Assembly: GCF_024733565.1 (NCBI RefSeq)
Contig: NZ_JANIOC010000005.1
Location: 225,145 to 289,144 of the forward strand
Direction of reading: 5' to 3'
DNA: 64,000 nucleotides
DNA from: Rossellomorea sp. SC111
Lineage (GTDB): Bacteria; Bacillota; Bacilli; Bacillales; Bacillaceae_B
Each line of letters begins with the position of its first letter. Position 1 is the first letter of the stretch. Shown piece after piece: positions 43,653-52,227 of the stretch. Position numbers and translations under genes: made by a program. The notes beneath the pieces are model-generated. The model searched no databases, was not told where the DNA came from, and worked only from the letters and a program-made list of their open reading frames with translations.

Positions 43653-44450
43653 CTAAACCAACCTATCCAATTCCAACCTGTCCAGCCAGTTCTGCACGAG
43701 AGAATGGAATACATCCTCCTGCTCGATCTGCACATTGTGACCACCCATATCAAGCACGGCGAAAGTGGCTCTTGGATAATTCTCGATTAATCGCCACGCA
43801 TCCTGATACCCGACTACGTGATCTTGCCGTCCTGTCACAATAAGTGCCGGGTAGTCAAGTTTCTGTGAGAGTTCGAAGGTGAAGCCATACCCATTCTCCC
43901 GGATCTTGTTTACGAATTCCTCATTCGTTTGAGTGGATGGAAGCAGGATGTCATCCCTGAACCTCTCCCATTCCTTTTTTCCTTGAACCACACCCATGGA
44001 GGCAAAAGCTTCGGCTTCCAGTGAAGAGAGGTTCGATAGTAAATCATGATCCTTTTTCAATACGATTTGCTGCGGCAGTTCTCTTTTATCAGTGTCAGGT
44101 ATGACCATAGGTGCCAAGAGCATCAAACCTCGTACACTATCATGTCGAGCTTCTACGATTCCCCTCGCCATATAGCCCCCATACGAATATCCGCAAACGA
44201 TGAAGGGTTGATCGGGAATCAGCTCATCCAGTAACGTAAGAACAGCTTCGAGCATGTCGTCGGAATTCCTGATGGACGGCAGTGCGTCCGACTTTCCCAT
44301 TCCCGGCAAGTCTATGTAGATCCTTTTCCAGCCGCTTGTGTCCTTGAAATTCGGTTCCATTGCATGCATCATCGCCTGATGGTCGAGCGTCCACCCATGG
44401 ACCATCACGATGGGAAAGCCTTCTCCAATGATTTTATGGTAAATAGCCAT
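43653..44450 (-). CDS. Alpha/beta hydrolase
   Basis: A 265-residue hydrolase. The oxyanion motif is VHGWTLDH, the nucleophile elbow GYSYGG (Ser near residue 97), the acid TGRQDHVVG, and the catalytic His GGHNVQIEQ. It is cytoplasmic and resembles esterases or MhpC-type hydrolases; substrate unknown. ATG 44450 follows AAAAGGAGGGG. It is divergent from the ECF sigma gene. Confidence 0.82.
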   Translation of the reverse strand: MAIYHKIIGEGFPIVMVHGWTLDHQAMMHAMEPNFKDTSGWKRIYIDLPGMGKSDALPSIRNSDDMLEAVLTLLDELIPDQPFIVCGYSYGGYMARGIVEARHDSVRGLMLLAPMVIPDTDKRELPQQIVLKKDHDLLSNLSSLEAEAFASMGVVQGKKEWERFRDDILLPSTQTNEEFVNKIRENGYGFTFELSQKLDYPALIVTGRQDHVVGYQDAWRLIENYPRATFAVLDMGGHNVQIEQEDVFHSLVQNWLDRLELDRLV

Positions 44451-44562
44451 ACGTAATCCCCTCCTTTTAATCTATTAAAAGTATATGTTATTTTCTGGAT
44501 TAATCAAAGGATACATCGCTTTGCTTGTTGAATGCACTTAAAGGTAGTTTTTTTAAAAAAAA

Positions 44563-44588
44563 TGAAACCGTACAAAGATTGATTCGTC
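44563..44588 (+). promoter_or_regulatory. ECF-sigma promoter, probable autoregulation
   Basis: TGAAAC (44563-44568), exactly 16 bases, CGTC (44585-44588). This is the SigW/SigM/SigX-type consensus, 32 bases before the GTG of an ECF sigma gene. It implies that the sigma factor transcribes its own operon. Confidence 0.7.
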
Positions 44589-44620
44589 TTAGCATTAAAC
44601 GGAAATGAGGTGAGGGACGT

Positions 44621-45166
44621 GTGAGAAAGGTAAAGAACGAAGACCATTCGGACCGGGATGCCTGGCTTGAAACGATCATGGATGAATCCGGAGAGCGCCT
44701 GACGAAATTGGCTTACAACTATGTGAAAGACTGGAGTCTGGCTGAAGACATCGTGCAGGATGTCTTTGTCACATGCTTCAGGCATTATGAAAAAATAGAT
44801 GAGATCACCTCGTTCAAAGCGTGGATCTACCGGCTCGTTATCAATCGGGCGAAGGATGTCCTTAAGAGTTCAGCGTTTAAGAGAGTGGTGATGAATTCAA
44901 GCCTTTACTCTCTTTTCACATCAAAGGAACCGTTACCTGAAATGAGTTTGGTGAAGCGAAGCGAGGAAGAAATTCTTTCAAGGAGCGTTCTCGATTTGCC
45001 CGTGAAATATCGGGAAGTTATTATCCTTTATTATTATGAGGAGTGTTCCATAAGCGAGATGGTGAACGTATTAGGTATGAATGTCAACACAATCAAAACA
45101 AGATTGAACCGAGGACGGAATAAGCTGAAAAACAGGATGGAAAGGTGGGGGCATGATGGAAAATAA
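44621..45166 (+). CDS. ECF RNA polymerase sigma factor
   Basis: A 181-residue sigma-70 family factor. Region 2 reads LTKLAYNYVKDWSLAEDIVQDVFVTCFRHYEKID and FKAWIYRLVINRAKD. Region 4 reads LPVKYREVIILYYYEECSISEMVNVLGMNVNTIKTRLNRGRNKL. The GTG start follows GAGGTGAGGG. The next gene overlaps its end by 11-14 bases, the usual sigma/anti-sigma coupling, and an ECF promoter lies upstream. Confidence 0.88.
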   Translation: MRKVKNEDHSDRDAWLETIMDESGERLTKLAYNYVKDWSLAEDIVQDVFVTCFRHYEKIDEITSFKAWIYRLVINRAKDVLKSSAFKRVVMNSSLYSLFTSKEPLPEMSLVKRSEEEILSRSVLDLPVKYREVIILYYYEECSISEMVNVLGMNVNTIKTRLNRGRNKLKNRMERWGHDGK

Positions 45167-45824
45167 GCTTACTGAGTTGAAGGAAGCGATGGATACTACC
45201 ACTCATAAAGGCAGACACTTCACAGAATTTCAGAAAAATAAAATTCGCAGTGCCGTTCATCGTCCCGTGGAATCAAAAAGTCCTAATCCATTCATTATTT
45301 TCATCATGACGACTGTAGCTCTTTGTTTAATAGGCTTTTTTGTTTCAACTGAGTTGATGGTAAAGAAAAATGGAACGAATAATGGGAGATCAAATATTGT
45401 GCAGGAAGGAAGTGCCATCATTCTACCTGGAGATATACCGACCTTTGTTCAAGAGAGTGACCTTGATACTATCAACTGGGATCAAAAAGCAACAACCTTT
45501 GGACGGAATATGATCGGGAATGAAGATAAATCGGGCATCATTGGCGCCGATATGCCAAGTCTATCCGGACAAAAGTGGATGTGGCATCTTTGGGATACGG
45601 ATGCTACTGAATTAACAGTGGTTGCTTATCAAAGAGATTCAGGAACCGTGAATGCTGTTTTAAATAACGGTGAGAGCTGGACGATACCTTTAGGCGGGGA
45701 GAACAACGGTGCGGATGTTCATACTCCATCATCCGTGACAATTCCGGAACGGGGTGAGTGGGCATTTGTCCTTTATGCGGATGGGAAGTTGTTTGATGTG
45801 GTTGTGATGGAGATTGATGAGTGA
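45156..45824 (+). CDS. Membrane protein partner of the ECF sigma factor (DUF4871-like ectodomain)
   Basis: About 222 residues. A short cytoplasmic N-terminus (about 45 residues) is followed by one membrane helix (PFIIFIMTTVALCLIGFFVS) and an ectodomain, with GQKWMWHLWDTDATELTVVAYQRDSGTVN and RGEWAFVLYADGKLFDVVVMEI, resembling DUF4871/YhfM. Position and overlap with the sigma gene suggest a transmembrane anti-sigma factor that senses an envelope signal, but the N-terminus lacks an obvious zinc anti-sigma motif. ATG 45156 or 45153. Confidence 0.75.
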   Translation: MENKLTELKEAMDTTTHKGRHFTEFQKNKIRSAVHRPVESKSPNPFIIFIMTTVALCLIGFFVSTELMVKKNGTNNGRSNIVQEGSAIILPGDIPTFVQESDLDTINWDQKATTFGRNMIGNEDKSGIIGADMPSLSGQKWMWHLWDTDATELTVVAYQRDSGTVNAVLNNGESWTIPLGGENNGADVHTPSSVTIPERGEWAFVLYADGKLFDVVVMEIDE

Positions 45825-45855
45825 CTTTATTGAAGAACAATCAGTTTTGTAAGAG

Positions 45856-45885
45856 AAAGCCGGGCTTTTGTCTGGCTTTTTATAA
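45856..45885 (+). terminator. Terminator of the ECF operon
   Basis: AAAGCCGG (45856-45863) pairs with CTGGCTTT (45872-45879, one G-U), then TTATAAG. A modest stem. Confidence 0.6.
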
Positions 45886-45993
45886 GATATTTTGTTCTTT
45901 TTACATAAAAATGGAGGGAATCTTAAATGGGTAGCGATTAGAAGGTCCGGTTAGGCCCTGAAAGCATTAACAAAACTTAGGTTTAACAGAGAT

Positions 45994-46135
45994 ATGAGCC
46001 GGTTTCCGTTACTTATGATCCTGATATTTCAGTTATGATCTGCTTTCTGGAGAAATGATCTGGAATTCAAATTTATGGTCCTGTATTTTAAGATTTAATC
46101 CAACATCAATAATTTATGATCCGTTTGTCGAAAAA
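45994..46135. repeat. Array of seven units of about 20 bp, core ATGATCC
   Basis: Cores start at 45994, 46015, 46035, 46055, 46075, 46095 and 46116, spacing 21, 20, 20, 20, 20, 21. Cores: ATGAGCC, ATGATCC, ATGATCT (twice), ATGGTCC, TTAATCC, ATGATCC. The other 13 bases vary. The core is the reverse complement of that in the array at 61237-61364. Read on the minus strand it begins 58 bases after the stop of the beta-propeller gene. The remainder of this 356-base gap holds only the preceding terminator. Confidence 0.75.
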
Positions 46136-46180
46136 TCTTTGTCTTCTTGATGGAACGCTAACCCCTTCAATGATGCGAGG

Positions 46181-47407
46181 TTATCCTTCAAAAAATACTA
46201 TCTCCTCTACATCCCGAAGCCACTCCATTGCTTCAGTCCCATTCGCATTTCCAATCCACAGATTCCTTTTCGTATCAGTGAGGGACCTCCCCCTTAACCA
46301 AGCGAGTTTTCCATTTGACGGGATATAATGTGGAGCAAAGTCTCCATACCCCTTAGGAGGACTCGTTATCTTCACTTGTTTCTTCGAATCGATACTCAAG
46401 GTGTAAAGGACGGGCAGCGGATGCTTGCTGAAGTCGTTCGTCCATTCCTGTTCCTTGATCCTCGACACGACCAGTGATTTGTCAGTCATCCAATCAAAGT
46501 TAAGATCAGCGTAATCGGCAGGTGTGTAAGTTCCTGATGCCGGCATTTCTTTGACCTTAAGGTCCTTGTTTTTGAAGCCGAATACGATTCTTCCGCCACC
46601 TGCGATATAGGCTAATATATCGGTTGAAGGTGACCATTTGGGCTGTCCCACTTCCAGGATCATCTCGTCTAATACCTCAAAATTCTTGCCGTTTTGATCA
46701 ATGACACAGAGCATATCGCTGTCCATGGACCAGGAAGCGGTAGGAGACACGACAAACGAAATCCACCTTCCGCTCGGTGAATAGGTAAGCTGCTCGGCAT
46801 TGATGGCTATCAACTTGTTTTTATCATTGGTCCCGATTTCCCGGGGAAGTGTGAAGAAAGGCTTTACCCCGCCAAAAAGAACAATATCCTCATAGTGATC
46901 GCCGACTTTTTTGATAAACAGTGAAGCGCTTGACCATCCACCGGGGTTGAGGGTTCCAGATGAAGACAGAAGGAATCCACTGCCGTCGGGGAGCCACGTG
47001 AAATCACTGACCCCCGTTGCAATGTTGTAGAATCGGTTAAGATCTGAAATATCTAATATACCTTTGTCATTATAGGCTAGATGGTTTTTATTGGGAGCCC
47101 ATTCCGGTGAGGTGCCATGATATGAAATTCGCTTCTTTTTAGCGGTAATGAGATTGTAAATCCATAGTTCTGACTGCCCTTCAGTTGATGTCTCAAGTTG
47201 ATAGGCGAGGAGGGTGCCGTCGGTCGACCATTTAGGCTTAGAGTGGACATTGCCAGTATTCGTGAGTTGTTTTTCCTTTCCATCTAGCAAGATCCACACA
47301 TTCCCGTCCCTGATAAAAGCAGCTTTCACTTGATTTACTGGAGCTGCGGAGGTGGCTAATGGAAAAAGTAGAGAAAGGATGATGGCTAGGAGGATTGCTT
47401 TTTTCAT
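46181..47407 (-). CDS. Secreted beta-propeller (TolB/WD40-like) protein
   Basis: A 408-residue protein with a cleavable signal peptide (MKKAILLAIILSLLFPLATSAAP, cut near residue 21). About six propeller blades follow, each with a KPKWSTDGTLLAY-like or QPKWSPSTDILAYI-like strand. TolB-type propellers mediate protein or sugar contacts; no catalytic domain is attached. ATG 47407 follows AAAAAGGAG. The 20-bp repeat array begins just after its stop. Confidence 0.8.
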   Translation of the reverse strand: MKKAILLAIILSLLFPLATSAAPVNQVKAAFIRDGNVWILLDGKEKQLTNTGNVHSKPKWSTDGTLLAYQLETSTEGQSELWIYNLITAKKKRISYHGTSPEWAPNKNHLAYNDKGILDISDLNRFYNIATGVSDFTWLPDGSGFLLSSSGTLNPGGWSSASLFIKKVGDHYEDIVLFGGVKPFFTLPREIGTNDKNKLIAINAEQLTYSPSGRWISFVVSPTASWSMDSDMLCVIDQNGKNFEVLDEMILEVGQPKWSPSTDILAYIAGGGRIVFGFKNKDLKVKEMPASGTYTPADYADLNFDWMTDKSLVVSRIKEQEWTNDFSKHPLPVLYTLSIDSKKQVKITSPPKGYGDFAPHYIPSNGKLAWLRGRSLTDTKRNLWIGNANGTEAMEWLRDVEEIVFFEG

Positions 47408-47555
47408 TTGGTAAGTCTCCTTTTTGGGTTATGGTCTTACTATTTTCCATGAGGGCATGCTTTATGTGATAAAGACCTTATATCAAAAGAAGGAGTTTTT
47501 CACTTTATGATGAAATACTATCAATGGAAAGATATAAAAAAGGAGGCAGACGAAA

Positions 47556-48026
47556 ATGATTCGAACAGAACTACTCTTAAGAATGCTCGACACAACATAT
47601 GACCAGGAAAGCTGGTATGCACCGTTAAAGCCAGCAATAGAAGGGATCAGTGCAGAACAGGCTTGTTGGAGACCGGATGGAGAAGCGGCGAAAACCATAT
47701 GGGAAAATGTGAATCACCTTACTTATTACAAAGAAAGACTGACAGCACAATTGGAAGGCCGTGAATGGACGAATACACTTGACGGCAATGATACTTTCTA
47801 TCTTACGGAACAATTGAATGATGATAAGGAATGGAGTGCTGTCGTTGAACGTGTTGAGAAGGCGAATCGGGGTTTAAGAGAAGCGCTCAGTAAAACATCG
47901 GATGCAAAACTTGAAGAGGAGTCACTCGAAGAAAAGCTTCTGGACATCATGCTTCACGATGCTTATCATACGGGGCAAATCATTCAATTGAGGAAGATGC
48001 AGGGTTCGTGGCCGTCGCAACGGTGA
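47556..48026 (+). CDS. DinB family protein
   Basis: A 156-residue DinB four-helix protein. WENVNHLTYYKERL and LLDIMLHDAYHTGQIIQLRKM carry the metal-binding His residues (H in NHL, HDAYH). It is typical of the short Bacillus DinB-like proteins of unknown activity. AAAAAGGAGG precedes ATG 47556. Terminator at 48044. Confidence 0.82.
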   Translation: MIRTELLLRMLDTTYDQESWYAPLKPAIEGISAEQACWRPDGEAAKTIWENVNHLTYYKERLTAQLEGREWTNTLDGNDTFYLTEQLNDDKEWSAVVERVEKANRGLREALSKTSDAKLEEESLEEKLLDIMLHDAYHTGQIIQLRKMQGSWPSQR

Positions 48027-48043
48027 ATGTAATAGAAAGATAG

Positions 48044-48075
48044 AAGCTGGAGATTAAATTATCTCCAGCTTTTTG
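48044..48075. terminator. Terminator between DinB and MerR genes
   Basis: AAGCTGGAGAT (48044-48054) pairs perfectly with ATCTCCAGCTT (48061-48071), then TTTGTC. Confidence 0.8.
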
Positions 48076-48089
48076 TCTACATGTATTCC

Positions 48090-48827
48090 TTACTTCGACG
48101 ATTCACTAAAATATTGTATCCCCTCTAAATAAGTCACCAACTCATTCAACTTCCCCAATGACTTCAATCCTTTATTCATCTGCTCTCTCATGTCCACGAT
48201 CCGACTTTGAAGGATGGGCAGGATGTCTCGATAGTTTTTCTTCTCAATTCCTTTAAGGATCTCTCTGCATTGCTCGAATCCCATACCGGATAATCGCAGT
48301 AGTTTTATAATAAACAGCTTGTTTATTAATGCCCCATTGAAGTACCGGTAATTATTTTCTCCTCTGTTGGCTTCAAAAAGCTCTTGCTGTTCCCACACTC
48401 TCAATGTGGAAATCGGGAGGCTTAAGCGCTTGGACACTTCTTTGTACGTGACGGCTCCATCCATTTGAACCTGTGGTGTGATGTCCTGGCTGCTTAAAGT
48501 GGATTGCAATTGTTCTATGACCAACGTGCTTTCTTTATAGTTGTTAACCAGTTCTGCCTGAAATTCCACTGCCAGAATAATAGCCGATTCCCTTTCTTTA
48601 TTCACGAGGTGCCTCATCATTTTCGCTACTTCTGTCCATGAATACCCAGCCATCATATGACGTGATGCTTCAAAGAATCGTTTATGTATCTCGGTGTACT
48701 GCCGATAATTATTTTTTCCTCTTGGGGCATGTGGAATGAATCCCCACGTTTCGTATTTTCTCAGCAGGTCTGCACTTAAGTTAAATGACCTGGTGATTTC
48801 GATTCCCTTGTAATAACGTGAACTCAT
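48090..48827 (-). CDS. Regulator with two tandem MerR-type DNA-binding domains
   Basis: A 245-residue protein with two MerR-like winged helix-turn-helix domains. The first is near residues 9-75 (ITRSFNLSADLLRKYETWGF ... NNYRQYTEIHKRFFEA). The second is near 125-190 (TYKEVSKRLSLPISTLRVWEQQELFEANRGENNYRYF ... LLRLSGMGFEQCREILKGI). Standard MerR proteins have one, plus an effector domain, absent here. ATG 48827 is chosen: GGAGAG lies 9 bases upstream, and the longer TTG-initiated frame overlaps it. It is divergent from an ABC exporter operon that it probably controls. Confidence 0.78.
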   Translation of the reverse strand: MSSRYYKGIEITRSFNLSADLLRKYETWGFIPHAPRGKNNYRQYTEIHKRFFEASRHMMAGYSWTEVAKMMRHLVNKERESAIILAVEFQAELVNNYKESTLVIEQLQSTLSSQDITPQVQMDGAVTYKEVSKRLSLPISTLRVWEQQELFEANRGENNYRYFNGALINKLFIIKLLRLSGMGFEQCREILKGIEKKNYRDILPILQSRIVDMREQMNKGLKSLGKLNELVTYLEGIQYFSESSK

Positions 48828-48930
48828 TGAGTATCTCTCCAAACATTGAAATAAAACATCGAACCCTCATTCCGGCTTTTTGTAGTTTTTCATTACTATT
48901 ACCATGTTTATTTTGAATAACCCTCGAACC

Positions 48931-48961
48931 TTGCAACAGAGTGCTACGATTAAAGTATAAG
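48931..48961 (+). promoter_or_regulatory. Promoter with 19-bp spacer ahead of the ABC operon
   Basis: TTGCAA (48931-48936), 19-base spacer, TATAAG (48956-48961). Over-long 19-20 bp spacers are the hallmark of promoters that MerR proteins activate by DNA twisting, and a MerR-type gene is divergent here. Confidence 0.5.
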
Positions 48962-49004
48962 TAAAATAATTGAAATTTTCAATCAACAGAAAGGGAGAGG
49001 TTTT

Positions 49005-49979
49005 ATGCTGCAGGTTCGAAATTTAGGGAAGACCTATGAAGTCCCTGTCAGGGAATCAGGGCTCAAAGGAGCTTTATCAAGTTTTATTAAACGTGAGAAA
49101 AAGGAGGTATGTGCTGTAACGGATCTTTCTTTTGAAATTAGAAAAGGGGAGATGGTCGGGTTTATCGGATCGAACGGGGCAGGAAAGAGCACCACTTTAA
49201 AAATGCTTAGTGGAATACTGCATCCTTCATCAGGAGATGTAACAGTTCTCGGATTTAAACCTCATCAGCGCCACCATGATTATTTGAAAAAAATCGCCTT
49301 AATACGGGGAAGCAAGCCTCTTTTTGCACCTGCCGATCTAACGGCTCTCGACGCACTTCATATGCAGAGGATTATCTATGACATCGATTATAGGGAATTC
49401 ACCGGAGATTTACATAAAATCGTCGATTGGTTACAGATCGAGCCTTATTATAAAAAGCCGCTTAGAACACTTTCTTTAGGTGAAAGGATGCGCTGTGGGT
49501 TAGCCTGTTCCTTGGTGTACAATCCGGAGGTCCTGTTTTTGGATGAACCGACGATTGGTCTTGATTCCAATGCTCAGCAACGCATCAGGCAATTCTTGAA
49601 AGAATACAATCAAGAAACCAATGCAACGATCCTGTTGACCTCTCATTACATGGAGGATGTGACCCAGCTGTGCAACAGAGTGATGGTCATTGATAAAGGG
49701 AGGCTGTTGTTCGATGGGGGAATCGACCACTTAGTCGAACGTTTGACACCCTATAAATTTATTGTGTTTAGCCTGAAACAATCCAGCGTGCTGCCTCCAG
49801 ATCTATCTCAGATGATCGTAGAGAGAAAGAACGGTAAATACACCATGCGCGTTTCGAATCACCACGTTCCTTCCGTGACCGCCCGCTTACTGACGGACTA
49901 TTCCATTCTTGACTTAACCGTCGAACATCCACCTTTTGATAACACAATCCAGCAATTATATACAACTGAGGTGGTGTAA
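49005..49979 (+). CDS. ABC transporter ATP-binding protein (ABC-2 exporter type)
   Basis: A 324-residue ATPase. Walker A is GSNGAGKST (55-63), the signature LSLGERMRC, Walker B VLFLDEPT, and the switch His LLTSH. A C-terminal extension of about 90 residues is typical of drug and antibiotic exporters of the ABC-2 class. AGGGAGAGG precedes ATG 49005. It heads a three-gene operon with two permeases (gaps of 3 and 4 bases). Confidence 0.9.
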   Translation: MLQVRNLGKTYEVPVRESGLKGALSSFIKREKKEVCAVTDLSFEIRKGEMVGFIGSNGAGKSTTLKMLSGILHPSSGDVTVLGFKPHQRHHDYLKKIALIRGSKPLFAPADLTALDALHMQRIIYDIDYREFTGDLHKIVDWLQIEPYYKKPLRTLSLGERMRCGLACSLVYNPEVLFLDEPTIGLDSNAQQRIRQFLKEYNQETNATILLTSHYMEDVTQLCNRVMVIDKGRLLFDGGIDHLVERLTPYKFIVFSLKQSSVLPPDLSQMIVERKNGKYTMRVSNHHVPSVTARLLTDYSILDLTVEHPPFDNTIQQLYTTEVV

Positions 49980-49982
49980 AGG

Positions 49983-50795
49983 ATGAGTAGAGTCGCTGTT
50001 CTTAACGGTTACCGCCTACTTAAAGGATACACGATATGGAAGACGATGGATGTATTTAGCTGGAGATCTTTTATTTACCTGCTCGTATTTTCTCATTTGA
50101 TCACACCCCTGGTTTCGTTATTTGTTTGGCAAACGGTCACCGCAGAGGGACAGGTGGTTGGAGGCTGGGGTTCCAGTCAGTTCCTGATTTACTATTTAGC
50201 AATTGTCATGGTTCGGCAGCTGACGGTTTCGTATGAACACCATATGCTGGGGATGCAGATTTACAACGGTGAATTGACCAACCTGCTTTTGAAGCCCCAT
50301 CACTTGCTTTATATCGTTATAGGGGAAAACCTCGCTGTGAAAATGGTGTCCTATACCGTTTCGGTCCCCCTGATTATCGCTCTCTGGATTTGGCTAAGCC
50401 CGGAGAATACACCATCGGTCACACGCATTTCACTCTTTATCCTGACTGTCATCAATGCCTGCATCTTTCGGTTTCTATGGCTTTACTTGTTGACCCTCGC
50501 TGCCTTCTGGACTGAAAAAACACAATCATTAGTTAACGCTGGAGAAGTGGCGATCTTTTTTATCGGGGGAGAAGTAGCGCCGTTGTTTCTAATAGATGGA
50601 GGGTTCAGTAATTGGTTATACTATCTCCCTTTTTATGGGATGTTAGGCTACCCGGCTGAAATTCTGACTGGGACTAAAGGTGTCTCTCTTACTCACGGAC
50701 TTCTTCTGCAGGTTGGGTGGATTGTGATCCTGCTGTGCTTGTGTAACCTGGTTTATAAAAAAGGGATTAAAAGATATTCTGCTTTAGGAGGTTAA
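49983..50795 (+). CDS. ABC-2 type permease, first subunit
   Basis: A 270-residue membrane protein with six predicted helices, from about 30-53 to 237-258. It starts 3 bases after the ATPase stop; its ribosome binding site (GAGGTGG) lies in the end of that gene. NGELTNLLLKPHHLLYIVIGE between helices 2 and 3 is the coupling region seen in the DUF990-type ABC-2 permeases. It pairs with the next gene to form a heterodimeric channel. Confidence 0.82.
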   Translation: MSRVAVLNGYRLLKGYTIWKTMDVFSWRSFIYLLVFSHLITPLVSLFVWQTVTAEGQVVGGWGSSQFLIYYLAIVMVRQLTVSYEHHMLGMQIYNGELTNLLLKPHHLLYIVIGENLAVKMVSYTVSVPLIIALWIWLSPENTPSVTRISLFILTVINACIFRFLWLYLLTLAAFWTEKTQSLVNAGEVAIFFIGGEVAPLFLIDGGFSNWLYYLPFYGMLGYPAEILTGTKGVSLTHGLLLQVGWIVILLCLCNLVYKKGIKRYSALGG

Positions 50796-50799
50796 TAAG

Positions 50800-51588
50800 A
50801 TGAAAAAAAAGACGGCTTTAGTATTCCTGTTCTTTAGAACGTCACTCATGACACAGCTGCCTTACCGGGTGAATTTTCTTACACAGGCTCTTTCTACTCT
50901 ATTCTATTTTGCAAGTGGGATATTCGGCCTCAGGATTGTGTTTCAATTTACAGACTCCCTGGCAGGGTGGACGTTTTTAGAAATCGTCACATTATTAGGA
51001 GTCTACCAGTTGGTGGCAGGAGTCCTTTCGCTTTTTGTCATGGGGAATTTGGAAGCACTTCCAGATAAGGTAGTTGACGGTCATTTAGATGAAACACTCT
51101 TACTTCCTGAAAATGCCCAGTTCCTATCGAGCTTCGGGAGCTGTAACGTGTGGGCTATCACCGATATCATCCTTGGGTTCACCGTGGTGGCGGGGGCAAT
51201 CTTCTTTCATATCAGTGAGATCGTGCTTCTTTACTTCATTCAGTTTGTCCTTCTGTTATCATGCTCTCTCATCATAAGTTACTCTTTCAGAATGTGGATC
51301 GGCACCTTGTCATTTTGGCTCGGAAGAACAGGCGGCGGCTACATTCTGTTTTCGAGTGTATGGACGATGGGGAAGTATCCGGTTGATCTGTATCCTCCGA
51401 TGATAAAGTGGCTTCTTTATACCATGATTCCTGTTGGTATTGTGGCTGCGGTTCCGACATATGCGCTTTTTCATGGAATTTCATTGGTTCAGTTAATGGG
51501 ATTGTTGTTGTTAACCTGTTTCATTACGGTTTTAACGAAGTTTTTGTGGATGAAGGGGTTGGGAAGGTATTCGAGTGCTACTTCTTGA
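50800..51588 (+). CDS. ABC-2 type permease, second subunit (DUF990-like)
   Basis: A 262-residue membrane protein with six predicted helices. The coupling region VVDGHLDETLLLPENAQFLSSF corresponds to the same place in the first permease. FWLGRTGGGYILFSSVWTMGKYPVDLYPPMIKWLLYTMIPVGIVAAVPTYAL is the typical C-terminal part of this family. GGAGG lies 9 bases upstream of ATG 50800. No terminator is evident after its stop. Confidence 0.82.
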   Translation: MKKKTALVFLFFRTSLMTQLPYRVNFLTQALSTLFYFASGIFGLRIVFQFTDSLAGWTFLEIVTLLGVYQLVAGVLSLFVMGNLEALPDKVVDGHLDETLLLPENAQFLSSFGSCNVWAITDIILGFTVVAGAIFFHISEIVLLYFIQFVLLLSCSLIISYSFRMWIGTLSFWLGRTGGGYILFSSVWTMGKYPVDLYPPMIKWLLYTMIPVGIVAAVPTYALFHGISLVQLMGLLLLTCFITVLTKFLWMKGLGRYSSATS

Positions 51589-51669
51589 AGTTTACTATTG
51601 TTAGGAATTAGAAATTAATGGATAATAGTTTCTGAGTATATTAAGCACCAGAGCGGGGAGTGAATCGAC

Positions 51670-52215
51670 ATTATCATTCATCCAAAAGAATTTCATATTC
51701 GTCATCTAACCTATACCATCAGATCGGCTAAAGTAGGAGATGCTCAGAAACTATCAGAAGTCCGGCTTCAGTCAGACGGAGAAACGGAAAACATGGATAG
51801 GGAAAGAGGAGAGGCGTACATAGATGAAGAGGGCTTCATTCAAATCATCAAAGAAGATTCAGAGAGTCCGAGAAATCTCTTCCTTGTTTGTGAAGTCAAT
51901 GACAAGATTGTAGGCTTCTCGAGGTGTGAGGGGAGATCGTTAAAGCGTGTAGCTCATAAGGTGGAGTTCGGTGTATGTGTATTACAGGAATTCTGGGGAT
52001 ACGGCATTGGGAAAAATCTATTAAAAGAGAGCATACGCTGGGCAGATGACAACGACATAAAGAAGATCACCTTGAATGTGCTTCAAGCTAATGAAAGAGC
52101 CATCATGCTCTATAAGAATAATGGTTTTGAAGTGGAAGGAGTATTGAAGAGGGATAAATTATTATCGGATGGACGTTACTACGATACTGTGGTGATGGGA
52201 CGATTTCATCTGTAA
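51670..52215 (+). CDS. GNAT family N-acetyltransferase with probable ATT start
   Basis: The GNAT fold begins well before the first ATG (51793). The codons from 51670 encode IIHPKEFHIRHLTYTIRSAKVGDAQKLSEVRLQ, including the first beta strand. No ATG, GTG, TTG or CTG lies in frame between the stop at 51661 and 51793. GGGGAG (51655-51660) is 9 bases before ATT 51670, so an AUU start is likely (181 residues). EFGVCVLQEFWGYGIGKNLLKESI carries the acetyl-CoA loop. It is otherwise intact. The alternative is a lost ATG start, or a short protein from 51793. Confidence 0.72.
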   Translation: MIIHPKEFHIRHLTYTIRSAKVGDAQKLSEVRLQSDGETENMDRERGEAYIDEEGFIQIIKEDSESPRNLFLVCEVNDKIVGFSRCEGRSLKRVAHKVEFGVCVLQEFWGYGIGKNLLKESIRWADDNDIKKITLNVLQANERAIMLYKNNGFEVEGVLKRDKLLSDGRYYDTVVMGRFHL

Positions 52216-52227
52216 GGAGTGGTTACT

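Noticed and set aside
45994..46135. GATC methylation or Dam-type cluster
   Set aside because: Only part of the cores contain GATC, so the 20-bp step rather than GATC is the conserved feature, and Bacilli usually lack Dam.
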